From a virus, in the IMG/VR virus record IMGVR_UViG_3300021131_000012, positions 1-45,615 of that record: DNA of 45,615 bases; one strand, given 5' to 3'. The translations under genes and the position numbers were made by a program. The notes below the pieces were generated by a model that was given only the letters and a program-made list of their open reading frames with translations, was not told the origin of the DNA and did no database searches. The stretch's first letter is position 1. Each line of letters starts with the position of its first letter. This document shows, one piece after another, positions 9,100-15,228 of this stretch.

Positions 9100-9670
9100 C
9101 GGAGATGTTCTCGTATTCCGCATCGATAAATTGTTTGTCTTTTGACTTGGAGGACAGCTTGTGCAGCATTTTCAACCGCTCCTCTTCGGGAAGGTTGCTA
9201 AAGTCAAACACAATAGACGGGCCACGTTGGAACTCTTCGGGGTCTTTATCCCGCCAGTTCATGCGGGCTTTTGTCAGGAATATACCCGCTTGGATCGATG
9301 ATGGTTGATCTTTCATAGCCTGTTGGTACAGGTTTTCCACAACGAGTGCGTTGGCGATTTGCCGCCCGAACTGGATTTCTTGCTTGTAGTTCTCCAGCAA
9401 CCACGTCTTGGATATACCAATCGTGTCCGCAATTTCGTCCACCGTCATGCCCATTTTGGCTAGACCCGTTAACGAGCGGCGCAATCTGTCATCAATGACA
9501 ATCTCTTTCCGCTTGCGGGGGTTCTTTTCCACGGGCTTTTTGGTTTGGTAGACTCGTTTGCGTTTTTCTTCTGGCATGCGCTGTCTTCCAATGGTTTTTC
9601 CATTTACGGTTTTCTGGTGGAGGCGGCGCAACCGTACTTTTACGCCGTTAATGACTTCGCTCTTGTTCAT
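9092..9670 (-). CDS. terS: Terminase small subunit
   Basis: A 192-aa DNA-binding partner of the large terminase. A basic N-terminal third (RKRVYQTKKPVEKNPRKRKE) precedes a helix-turn-helix, LAKMGMTVDEIADTIGISKT (about residues 71-90), and a helical oligomerisation part. It recognises the packaging site and hands DNA to TerL. An in-frame TTG at 9733 would extend it by 21 residues, but that codon overlaps the start of the divergent gene and has no ribosome-binding site, so the ATG at 9670 is chosen. It is the first gene of the leftward late operon. Confidence 0.8.
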   Translation of the reverse strand: MNKSEVINGVKVRLRRLHQKTVNGKTIGRQRMPEEKRKRVYQTKKPVEKNPRKRKEIVIDDRLRRSLTGLAKMGMTVDEIADTIGISKTWLLENYKQEIQFGRQIANALVVENLYQQAMKDQPSSIQAGIFLTKARMNWRDKDPEEFQRGPSIVFDFSNLPEEERLKMLHKLSSKSKDKQFIDAEYENISDE

Positions 9671-9732
9671 GGCACCAAAATGGACTAGGGTTAATCGAAT
9701 GTCAATTCTCGCTTGAAAGAGAAATTTAATCA
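9671..9732. promoter_or_regulatory. Divergent intergenic region, late-left/early-right
   Basis: These 62 bases separate the leftward terminase operon from the rightward accessory block, so at least one promoter per direction would be expected here or just outside. I see AAAGAG as a modest ribosome-binding site for the rightward gene. I see no convincing pair of -35 and -10 boxes on either strand, so late transcription may depend on a phage activator or start elsewhere. Confidence 0.3.
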
Positions 9733-9981
9733 ATGTCGGAAGTCGATGAAGATTTGACCAGTGAAGTTGACAGGATTACCGACGCTATTTTGAAATCGTT
9801 GGACGGGGAAACTGTTCCTTGTGCCATGATCGCGCTTGTCAATTGCGCGGCGTTACTCATCAAACAGATGCCGGAGCAGAACCATAGTGCCGCACTCGAA
9901 GAGTCGGTGGACATGCTCATGGGGTTTATGGGTTACGGGGAAATTGACCCAGATGAACTGCAAAACGCAACACGCCACTAA
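9733..9981 (+). CDS. Small acidic protein
   Basis: An 82-aa acidic protein of unknown function, first of the rightward block. The middle (VPCAMIALVNCAALLIKQM, about residues 28-46) is a hydrophobic helix, too polar at its ends to call a membrane segment. The C-terminus is Met- and Asp/Glu-rich. The overall layout is helical. It is transcribed away from the terminase genes and followed 12 bases later by another small gene. Confidence 0.55.
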   Translation: MSEVDEDLTSEVDRITDAILKSLDGETVPCAMIALVNCAALLIKQMPEQNHSAALEESVDMLMGFMGYGEIDPDELQNATRH

Positions 9982-9993
9982 CAGGAGACGATT

Positions 9994-10254
9994 GTGGACA
10001 AGAACTGGATGACCGAAGAAACCGCCGCCCATAAGTACTGCCCGAAGATCGGTGACTATTGCCTGATCTCCGACTGCATGTTTTGGGAGTGGCAGGAACC
10101 AGAATACCGTTACGCTGCGGAATCGCCCGGCGAAGGCTGGGTAAAAGGGGAGTTGGACGAATGGATGGTAGCAGCAGCCGATGGAAAGCCAGTTAAGTTT
10201 GAATGGTACAAGCCCCGTGCGGAAGAAAAGGGCAAATGCGGTATTCGCTGTTGA
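9994..10254 (+). CDS. Small Cys/Trp-rich protein
   Basis: An 86-aa protein of unknown function starting at GTG, set by AGGAG 6 bases ahead of it. Cysteines at YCPKIGDYCLISDC (about residues 15-28) and CGIRC at the very end could bind a metal ion together. The middle is rich in Trp, Glu and Tyr (MFWEWQEPEYRY). It may be a zinc-binding adaptor or host-takeover protein; there is no direct evidence. Confidence 0.6.
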   Translation: MDKNWMTEETAAHKYCPKIGDYCLISDCMFWEWQEPEYRYAAESPGEGWVKGELDEWMVAAADGKPVKFEWYKPRAEEKGKCGIRC

Positions 10255-10559
10255 CACCCGTACTAATTGAAGGTACGGTTTAACACAAGGGAAGTTCATC
10301 CCCCCGACCACTGGTTCAAAATTCAGTGTTTAGCTTGGTTTGACAGTGCTAGACTTGGATTCCGTGGTGAGTAGAAATCGGGCAAACGAGCGTAGCCTAG
10401 GCCCTAGGTGATCTGGATACGACTGGAAACGGTCGTCGCGATGCCAGACACCAGTCATCCAAATCGTGAGGAATGACATTAACTGCCATCATTGTAGCAG
10501 TTACCCCCATAAATGGCCCATAACTGCTAGTATCGTATCAATTAGACAGGAAAGCCCAC
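10255..10559. other. Structured non-coding region
   Basis: This gap of about 300 bases has no convincing gene but several inverted repeats. They are CCGTAC/GTACGG just after the previous stop (10258-10278) and CACTG/CAGTG around TTCAAAATT. A 14-bp imperfect long stem joins 10410-10426 (GATCTGGATACGACTGG) and 10451-10465 (CCAGTCATCCAAATC). The last is TAACTGC/GCAGTTA (10480-10486 with 10497-10503). A -35-like TTGACA lies at 10340-10345 without a clear -10. It could be a small RNA, a leader of the next gene or a DNA site. Confidence 0.35.
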
Positions 10560-10784
10560 ATGTGCGTACGACGCTCACAAGCTACACCGCCATACAAATC
10601 CAACCCCCATAAGTTCTACGAAGAACTTCGCCCAGCCCTCCAAGGTCTGGAGTACAACAGACTCGCGGATGGATACGCGTACGATGAAACAAAGGCGGCT
10701 ATTGTAAAGGCCACGACTAATCTGGTGGAACATCTCCTCATGGTTATGGAGACAGGCCGTAGTACGAAGCCGGAAGAGTTTTAA
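10560..10784 (+). CDS. Small hypothetical protein
   Basis: A 74-aa protein with AGGAAAG about 6 bases before its ATG. The N-terminus is basic (MCVRRSQATPPYKSNPHKFY); the rest is two helices (ALQGLEYNRLADGYAYDETKA and LVEHLLMVMETG). I do not recognise the family. It is isolated: about 300 structured bases lie ahead of it and nearly 400 bases of repeats and a terminator lie behind it. Confidence 0.55.
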   Translation: MCVRRSQATPPYKSNPHKFYEELRPALQGLEYNRLADGYAYDETKAAIVKATTNLVEHLLMVMETGRSTKPEEF

Positions 10785-10922
10785 ATACTATACCCCCGGG
10801 GGTTCCTTTTTAGGGGTGGCCTCCATTTCATTACGGCGTTAGCCTTTTTTAATAGGCTGGTGGTACAGTGTTTTAGTGGGGATTAAGAATCGTGGGGAAT
10901 TTTGGATTTATTGGGGGGGGTA

Positions 10923-10954
10923 TAGGGGCCCTAAAGGGCCCCTAGGTATTTTTT
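10923..10954 (+). terminator. Rho-independent terminator
   Basis: A 9-bp GC-rich stem, TAGGGGCCC with GGGCCCCTA, closes on a TAAA loop and is followed within five bases by TTTTTT. It lies 140 bases after the 74-aa gene and should end rightward transcription from region 9733-10784. Confidence 0.75.
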
Positions 10955-10963
10955 CTTAGGGGG

Positions 10964-11080
10964 TGTAGTCCCATTTTATAGGACTGTATCATTTTTTGGG
11001 ACTGCTTAGTCCCACTCCTTGGGACAACCATGTCCTACAATGTAGGACTACATGCAGTCGCATACGATGGGACGCATACG
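10964..11080. repeat. Cluster of AGTCC/GGACT palindromes and a direct repeat
   Basis: Three neighbouring inverted repeats share a core: AGTCC (10967-10971) with GGACT (10981-10985), TGGGACT-GCTT-AGTCCCA (10997-11014), and GTCCTAC-AAT-GTAGGAC (11032-11048). A further GGGAC lies at 11021-11025. They are followed by GCATACG twice with a 14-base period (11060-11066, 11074-11080). The last copy runs into the first copy of a dyad operator. No gene fits here. The pattern resembles a protein-binding cluster or a replication origin. Confidence 0.5.
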
Positions 11081-11095
11081 TATAACTACTTATAG
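11080..11095. promoter_or_regulatory. Operator copy 1 (GTATAA-N4-TTATAG)
   Basis: The 18-base sequence TACGTATAACTACTTATA at 11077-11094 is repeated exactly at 12893-12910 and with two changes at 12942-12959. The core is a dyad, GTATAA, four bases, TTATA. Here the symmetry is 5 bp. It sits about 90 bases before the gene starting at 11183. Confidence 0.5.
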
Positions 11096-11182
11096 ACTAA
11101 AGTATAGCTATCAACCAACGGTTTAATGTTGCAGGATACTTGGACCATCATATTCCGTGATGGTTTATTAGGAGCGTATCCC

Positions 11183-11380
11183 ATGAATACCGAAAACATT
11201 CTGACCGCCAAGCATCAAGCTGCCTATCTCTCAGAACGACTTCTCATCGGCTACTATGCACAGGCAGGCAGTGCGCGCGACTATCATATCCGACAAGCTC
11301 ATGAGGCATTGCGTCAAGCGGCAGAGGCCATGGGCTATGCGCTCGAGCCTATCGCGCAAGATGATCAAGATGCCGCTTAA
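11183..11380 (+). CDS. Small helical protein
   Basis: A 65-aa protein of unknown function. The start at 11183 is set by TTAGGAG nine bases ahead; an in-frame ATG at 11126 has no such site. The sequence is Ala-, Gln- and His-rich and helical (HEALRQAAEAMGYALEP). It is first in a three-gene run (11183-11902) that ends at a strong terminator. A 7-bp hairpin with a GCAA tetraloop (11387-11404) follows its stop. Confidence 0.55.
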   Translation: MNTENILTAKHQAAYLSERLLIGYYAQAGSARDYHIRQAHEALRQAAEAMGYALEPIAQDDQDAA

Positions 11381-11386
11381 CACTAA

Positions 11387-11404
11387 TGGGGGCGCAAGCC
11401 CCCA
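11387..11404 (+). other. GCAA-tetraloop hairpin
   Basis: TGGGGGC-GCAA-GCCCCCA is a perfect 7-bp stem capped by a GNRA-type tetraloop, between two small genes. No T-run follows, so it is not a normal terminator. It may limit read-through or protect the 3' end of the first message. Confidence 0.45.
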
Positions 11405-11423
11405 CACTCACAAGGGGCAGACT

Positions 11424-11657
11424 ATGAAAACAATCACTCTCACAGCACCCGCACATTGGGCATGCTACTTGATCAATGCTGATGCTTCCGGCTTGGATGA
11501 CGAAGATCAACGCGCATGCGATTTATTCTTTCGTTCGCAATTCGGGCGCAAAGGCGCGATTTGTGTCGATGCGGAAGATGTCGGTTTCGTCGCATGGCAT
11601 GATGCTCGAGCATATGCGCTAGCGGCAGACTGTGCAGAATTCACTTTTATAATCTAA
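11424..11657 (+). CDS. Small DUF6926-like protein
   Basis: A 77-aa protein beginning MKTITLTAPAHWACYLIN. The pattern HWxxYLINxDxSGLDD and a later CVDAEDVGFVAWHDA recall a family of small phage and plasmid proteins (I think DUF6926); the function of that family is unknown to me. The ATG at 11424 has AAGGGGC six bases ahead. It lies between two other small genes and ends in TAA, which overlaps an unused ATG. Confidence 0.6.
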   Translation: MKTITLTAPAHWACYLINADASGLDDEDQRACDLFFRSQFGRKGAICVDAEDVGFVAWHDARAYALAADCAEFTFII

Positions 11658-11668
11658 TGGGGGATACA

Positions 11669-11902
11669 ATGGTTGATCAATACGCAATACAGGCCGCCAG
11701 AGATACTCTCGAGCGCAATGGGGTGTTTATTCTCTTGTCTATATCAACGGAAGACATAAAGGACATAGCGGCTTCTAGCGATATGCCAGAACCGTCCTTT
11801 GTTGATTGTATGTTGATCGCAAAGGAAATAGACAAGGAATGGCAAAGCGGCGATGAGTGGCAATATATATGCGATAGAGTGCAAGACAAATTGAACGATT
11901 AA
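11669..11902 (+). CDS. Small acidic hypothetical protein
   Basis: A 77-aa acidic protein, unknown function. The start at 11669 (MVDQYAIQ) is chosen because GGGGGA lies just ahead; the ATG at 11657 overlapping the previous stop has no ribosome-binding site. It is predicted to be helical with a Trp-rich C-terminal part (EWQSGDEWQYICDRVQ). It is the last gene before the terminator at 11936. Confidence 0.55.
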   Translation: MVDQYAIQAARDTLERNGVFILLSISTEDIKDIAASSDMPEPSFVDCMLIAKEIDKEWQSGDEWQYICDRVQDKLND

Positions 11903-11935
11903 CAAGCCAGACTAAAAGACTGTAACACAATGGTT

Positions 11936-11964
11936 AAGGCCCGCTCAAATATGGCGGGCCTTTT
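11936..11964 (+). terminator. Rho-independent terminator
   Basis: A 9-bp stem, AAGGCCCGC with GCGGGCCTT, has a 9-base loop and continues into TTTTC. It ends the rightward run 11183-11902 and lies between convergent genes. On the opposite strand the stem is followed by only two T residues, so it should act mainly on the plus strand. Confidence 0.75.
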
Positions 11965-12042
11965 CTATGTCCATTCTATTGTGCAGCGCAACATAAAATG
12001 GGGTTTTGAGGGGGTCGAGTATTTCGCAAGTGCGAGATAGGA

Positions 12043-12816
12043 TCAGGCGAACATGCTTTCACCGATTCCCCATAATTGCGCATTCAACCGCAAGTCACTA
12101 TCGGCCCCGCGAATCTTGCGGATTGATCGAACCTTGCCCATTGCAACACCCTGTATGCCACCACGGGTTAAATGCTCTTGAACCCGATTAAATGTGCACC
12201 ATGCGTTATCTTGCGCATCTTCCGGCCGTTTAGCCTCTAACAGGTCACCAGCCACGACTGGACGTTTATCCGCCACTGGATATCGCAATTCCAATGCGGC
12301 TTGTGCGAAGTCTAATTGTTGCGCGTAGGTCAAATGCTTTTTAGACCACCCGTCGATCAAACGGTCCGCCGCCGTTGTGCTTGCTTGGATATGCGCTACG
12401 GCCGCTTTGATCCTGTCCCACAGATTACCACCACGATGACCAAGTGAGGCAGAACCATAATCTTTCGAATAGGTCACAATTCCATTGGCGCACACAAAGC
12501 GAAACACACCACCAAACAATTCCACCGCCTTTGTTCCATCATGCGCATTGCGTAACAGGATTTGCGCCACAGTTCCATCATGGTTCACTGGTGCATCAAA
12601 GTGTTGGAATTTAACGATATGGGTATTGAAACCATACTTATGCGCTTTGCGAACACGGGCCGCTTGTGCGTCTACTACGCCAAACCCAAGCTCGGACATG
12701 TGCTGGACTATATCGATTGTGGGAATATGCGCATATTTTGCACTACGGGATTCGTGCGCTTCCATTTTAAACACCGCCGCCGGAAGGCTATTGATGCTTT
12801 TGAATTCGGTAAACAT
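12043..12816 (-). CDS. DUF932-family protein
   Basis: A 257-aa protein of the DUF932 (phage/plasmid-like TIGR03299-type) family. Signs are the N-terminal HESRSAKYAHIPTIDIVQHM (about residues 20-39), the GFGVVDAQAARVR segment and the later GGVFRFVCANGIV (about 101-113). The family is common on plasmids and phages and has no settled function. The gene stands alone on the minus strand inside the rightward accessory block. Its 5' region holds two copies of the dyad operator shared with the gene starting at 13045, so both could answer to one regulator. Confidence 0.75.
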   Translation of the reverse strand: MFTEFKSINSLPAAVFKMEAHESRSAKYAHIPTIDIVQHMSELGFGVVDAQAARVRKAHKYGFNTHIVKFQHFDAPVNHDGTVAQILLRNAHDGTKAVELFGGVFRFVCANGIVTYSKDYGSASLGHRGGNLWDRIKAAVAHIQASTTAADRLIDGWSKKHLTYAQQLDFAQAALELRYPVADKRPVVAGDLLEAKRPEDAQDNAWCTFNRVQEHLTRGGIQGVAMGKVRSIRKIRGADSDLRLNAQLWGIGESMFA

Positions 12817-12892
12817 AGGCTCTTATCCTTTTGTCTTATCCCCACCATTAGGGAAGGACTAACAGTGCCTAAACTTTTCCTTTAAGTCAATG

Positions 12893-12962
12893 TACGTATA
12901 ACTACTTATACCCTATGCGATCCGGCCTTGTTGCGCTCGCCTACGTATAAACACTTATACGT
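12893..12962. promoter_or_regulatory. Operator copies 2 and 3 between divergent genes
   Basis: Copy 2 (12896-12911) is GTATAA-CTAC-TTATAC; copy 3 (12943-12962) is ACGTATAA-ACAC-TTATACGT, a perfect 8-bp dyad with a 4-base centre. The centres are 49 bases apart. They lie in the 228-base gap between the leftward DUF932 gene and the rightward gp88-type gene. The same dyad appears once at 11080. TTGACT-like -35 boxes occur on both strands nearby (plus strand 12973-12978) but without strong -10 boxes. Confidence 0.55.
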
Positions 12963-13044
12963 TGATCTGCACTTGACTATTGTGCAACAATGATTAACGT
13001 GTGATGCATGACCGTGGGGACGGTCGTTTAGTGGAGCTAGAACA

Positions 13045-13782
13045 ATGCAGATACAATTTAAACGATTCTTTTCAGTTGATAGTCCCAAGGCAATCAAGGC
13101 CAATGAATACGGCTATCTTAACGCTATCAATTACATGGCACCAGCTAGAACAGCAGGCCATGGTGATATGTGTCCCGATGCTTCCAATGGTTGCAAGTCT
13201 ATATGCTTGGGCGAACACTCCGGACAAGCGGCGATGCGCAAGGATGGTGAGGATAACGCGGTAACGTTATCCCGCAAGAATAAGATCATCTATTTCATGT
13301 CCGACCGTAAAGCATTCATGGCGGAGATGGTGGCGCATATCGCGAAACTAGAACGATCCGCCAAACGTGATAATTTGACATTGGCTGTGCGCCCTAACGG
13401 ATCAACGGACATCGCATGGGAAGGAATTCGAGACGAAAACGGGTTAACAATCTTTGACCATTTCCCGTCTATTCAATTCCTTGACTACACGAAAAATCCG
13501 CGCCGCTTCAAACGTCCACTTCCAGCAAACTATCATTTGACCTTTTCCCGTTCGGAAACAAACGAAGCGCAATGCCGCGCATTGCTATCGCAAGGTGTCA
13601 ATGTGGCTGTGATCTTTGCCCATGGTTTACCCGTTGTGCGCAATCTTTGGGGGCATCCTGTGATTGACGGTGATAAGCACGATTTGCGATTCCTTGATCC
13701 GCAAGGCGTGGTTGTCGGGTTAACACCAAAAGGCAACAAGGCAAAGCGTGACATGTCTGGTTTTGTGTTGCGCGACTATTGA
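13045..13782 (+). CDS. Gp88-like family protein
   Basis: A 245-aa protein that resembles the phage 'gene product 88' family. It has an N-terminal cysteine group, MCPDASNGCKSICLGEHSG (C43, C50, C54), followed by a long conserved-looking stretch (SRKNKIIYFMSDRKAFMAEM) and NGSTDIAWEGI. The Cys spacing could hold a metal or Fe-S cluster, but no function is established for the family as far as I know. GGAG precedes the ATG by 8 bases. It diverges from the DUF932 gene and ends at a terminator whose sequence is repeated 180 bases further on. Confidence 0.65.
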   Translation: MQIQFKRFFSVDSPKAIKANEYGYLNAINYMAPARTAGHGDMCPDASNGCKSICLGEHSGQAAMRKDGEDNAVTLSRKNKIIYFMSDRKAFMAEMVAHIAKLERSAKRDNLTLAVRPNGSTDIAWEGIRDENGLTIFDHFPSIQFLDYTKNPRRFKRPLPANYHLTFSRSETNEAQCRALLSQGVNVAVIFAHGLPVVRNLWGHPVIDGDKHDLRFLDPQGVVVGLTPKGNKAKRDMSGFVLRDY

Positions 13783-13786
13783 GGAT

Positions 13787-13810
13787 TAGGGCGCAAGCCC
13801 TATTCTTTTT
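13787..13810 (+). terminator. Rho-independent terminator, copy 1
   Basis: A 6-bp stem, TAGGGC/GCCCTA, with GCAA tetraloop is followed by TTCTTTTT. It lies four bases after the stop of the gp88-type gene. Confidence 0.65.
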
Positions 13811-13924
13811 CGCTGGGTATTGCACCAGCGGCAAACGCTTCACGCTTGGGAGTCGGCGTGGTCAATGGCGGGGTAAAAGTCCTAAGAGTTTCCCGATATC
13901 ATTATCCGAAAAGGAAACCGATCA

Positions 13925-13966
13925 ATGACCGATCAAACCATTGCAGGCTTATTGCGCGACTATTGA
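13925..13966 (+). other. 13-codon frame or gene remnant
   Basis: ATG to TGA encodes MTDQTIAGLLRDY. AAAAGGAAACC lies just ahead, so it could be translated. The last codons match the C-terminus of the gp88-type protein, and the terminator after it is the same too. It is either a tiny leader-like peptide or what is left of a duplicated gene after deletion. Confidence 0.35.
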
Positions 13967-13970
13967 GGGA

Positions 13971-13992
13971 TAGGGCGCAAGCCCTATTCTTT
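13971..13992 (+). terminator. Rho-independent terminator, copy 2
   Basis: TAGGGC-GCAA-GCCCTA followed by TTCTTT, a near copy of the terminator at 13787. Its T-run is interrupted sooner (TTCTTTCCC), so it may be weaker. Confidence 0.55.
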
Positions 13993-14058
13993 CCCAATCG
14001 AACAATTTCAACAAACAATGTTAAATTTGCAAACATCAACCAAAAAGGAAATCAACCA

Positions 14059-14394
14059 ATGATCTATGTCACATCCGCCAAAAAACTATCCGAAACGCTC
14101 CCAATCATTAACGCATGCAATAAATTTCATATATACGAAACTGCGAGAAACTATGCGGATGAATTCGTTCGTTTGCGTGGTCAACCCTGTTACATTTACA
14201 GTTTCGTTCAACACGAAACAATCGAACCGGAACCGAAAAAAACGTTTCGCTTGGAATTCAACCGACTGGAAGTTGACCAAATAGACGTAAAAGCTGACGA
14301 CTTAGCGCAAGCAATCAAAATTGCCCGCTCTTCATTTCCCGCAAACGAATGGGAATTGATCCGTTCACACTTAATCAAAAAGGAATCAAACTAA
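14059..14394 (+). CDS. Small protein, paralogue A of a tandem pair
   Basis: A 111-aa protein of unknown function. The start MIYVTSAKKL has AAAGGAAATC ahead; longer in-frame starts run into the repeat region. Its C-terminal half (from about residue 43) closely matches the next gene: QPCYIYSFVQHETIEPEPK..RLEFNRLEVDQ..V.ADDLAQAIKIAR. and ending NEWELIRSHLIKKE. The pair is clearly a tandem duplication. The 'A-D/E-D-L-A-x-AIKIA' helix also appears in two even smaller genes of this block. Confidence 0.65.
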   Translation: MIYVTSAKKLSETLPIINACNKFHIYETARNYADEFVRLRGQPCYIYSFVQHETIEPEPKKTFRLEFNRLEVDQIDVKADDLAQAIKIARSSFPANEWELIRSHLIKKESN

Positions 14395-14723
14395 TGCCAT
14401 TTTTTCTTTCAAACGAATCGTTGCCCGACACCGTAGAAAACACTTCGTATTCGACTCTTTACGATAATCTCGGGGTTGCGCGGGAAGATGCGCAATACAA
14501 ATCCGAATTATACGGGTGCCCGATTTACATTTACCATATCGAAGTGACGGAAACGATCCAAAATCCAAAACTTAAAAACTGGCGGTTGGAATTCCAGCGG
14601 ATTGAATCGGATCAAACGGTTGTAGAAGCCGAAGACCTAGCCGAAGCAATCAAAATAGCTCGGCGGGAATATTCTAAAAACGATTGGGAATTGGTGCGCT
14701 CTAACTTGATCGAAAAGGATTGA
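14394..14723 (+). CDS. Small protein, paralogue B of a tandem pair
   Basis: A 109-aa protein whose ATG overlaps the previous stop (TAATG), with AAAGGAATC ahead. Shared with the previous gene are PxYIYxxxxxETI, WRLEFQRIESDQ, VEAEDLAEAIKIAR, and NDWELVRSNLIEKD at the end. The N-terminal 40 residues differ. Function is unknown; co-translation suggests the two copies work together or serve different targets. Confidence 0.65.
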   Translation: MPFFLSNESLPDTVENTSYSTLYDNLGVAREDAQYKSELYGCPIYIYHIEVTETIQNPKLKNWRLEFQRIESDQTVVEAEDLAEAIKIARREYSKNDWELVRSNLIEKD

Positions 14724-14728
14724 TTGAC

Positions 14729-14986
14729 ATGGCACAAACCGTTTGGACCGTTTTAAACGATTCGACTATCATGGATCACCCAAGCATCGCGGTATTTACC
14801 CGTCATGCGGACGCTTTGGAATTTATCCGAGAACTGCACGATAACTATTTGAAGGCATCCGAACTGCCGCCAATGCCGCTACCCGAACCCATCGACTATT
14901 GGGACGGGGTTAGATACGATTTTGACCACCCAGACGGCTATTGCAGCGAATGGGCCTATCTTTCCGATTCCGAAGTGCAGGAGTAA
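14729..14986 (+). CDS. Small hypothetical protein
   Basis: An 85-aa acidic protein. The ATG at 14729 is preferred to an overlapping TTG at 14720; AAAAGGA lies ahead. It contains AVFTRHADALEFIRELHDNY (helix) and a Pro-rich link LPPMPLPEPIDYWDG. The start TVWTVLNDST and 'VFTRxxDAxEFI' look like small phage proteins that carry a beta strand and helix, but I cannot name a function. It is in the same operon as the tandem pair. Confidence 0.55.
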   Translation: MAQTVWTVLNDSTIMDHPSIAVFTRHADALEFIRELHDNYLKASELPPMPLPEPIDYWDGVRYDFDHPDGYCSEWAYLSDSEVQE

Positions 14987-14991
14987 CCGAC

Positions 14992-15144
14992 ATGCGCGAA
15001 TTCACAGTGACCATGACCAAACGTTATCAAATCACGATCACCGCCGAGGATTGGGATGAGGCAATCGACATTGCGGAGGACATCCCACTATCGGATTCGG
15101 GGTGGGACTTCGTGGACGTTGATTTCGAGGCGGAAGGCGAATAA
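14992..15144 (+). CDS. 50-aa protein with AEDWDEAIDIA motif
   Basis: A 50-aa protein, start at 14992 with AGGAG eight bases ahead. It is mainly one strand and one helix: MREFTVTMTKRYQITITAEDWDEAIDIAED, then an acidic tail. The helix matches the AEDLAEAIKIA of the tandem pair upstream and ADNLTAAIEIA at 17040, so it looks like a reduced member of the same family. A terminator follows its stop. Confidence 0.6.
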   Translation: MREFTVTMTKRYQITITAEDWDEAIDIAEDIPLSDSGWDFVDVDFEAEGE

Positions 15145-15162
15145 TACCGAACGGTAAAACCG

Positions 15163-15195
15163 AAAGCCCCTGTGATAAGCGGGGGCTTTTTCTTT
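15163..15195 (+). terminator. Rho-independent terminator
   Basis: An 8-bp stem, AAAGCCCC with GGGGCTTT, has an 11-base loop and runs into TTTTTCTTT. It ends the run of small genes 14059-15144. Confidence 0.75.
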
Positions 15196-15228
15196 CCCGA
15201 ACGGGACAACCAAACGACAGGATAGGAT

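Larger units (their letters stand above)
13768..13992 (+). repeat. Duplicated 41-base gene end with terminator
   Basis: Positions 13768-13808 and 13952-13992 are 39/41 identical. Each holds the codons for LRDY and a stop, then TAGGGC-GCAA-GCCCTA and TTCTTT. The first is the real 3' end of the gp88-type gene; the second closes a 13-codon reading frame. The bases between them (13811-13924) hold no gene that I can support. Confidence 0.65.

Noticed and set aside
10313-10334. GGTTCAAAAT within CACTG...CAGTG, like a tRNA T-arm
   Set aside because: The loop would be 10 bases, not 7, and no acceptor, D or anticodon arm can be built around it.
10997-11014. TGGGACT-GCTT-AGTCCCA as a terminator
   Set aside because: The T-run lies before the stem on the plus strand and an A-run follows it on the minus strand, so neither strand has the right order.
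12817-13044. CRISPR-like repeat, because three similar units lie at 11077, 12893 and 12942
   Set aside because: Only three copies, unequal distances and dyad symmetry; they look like operators.
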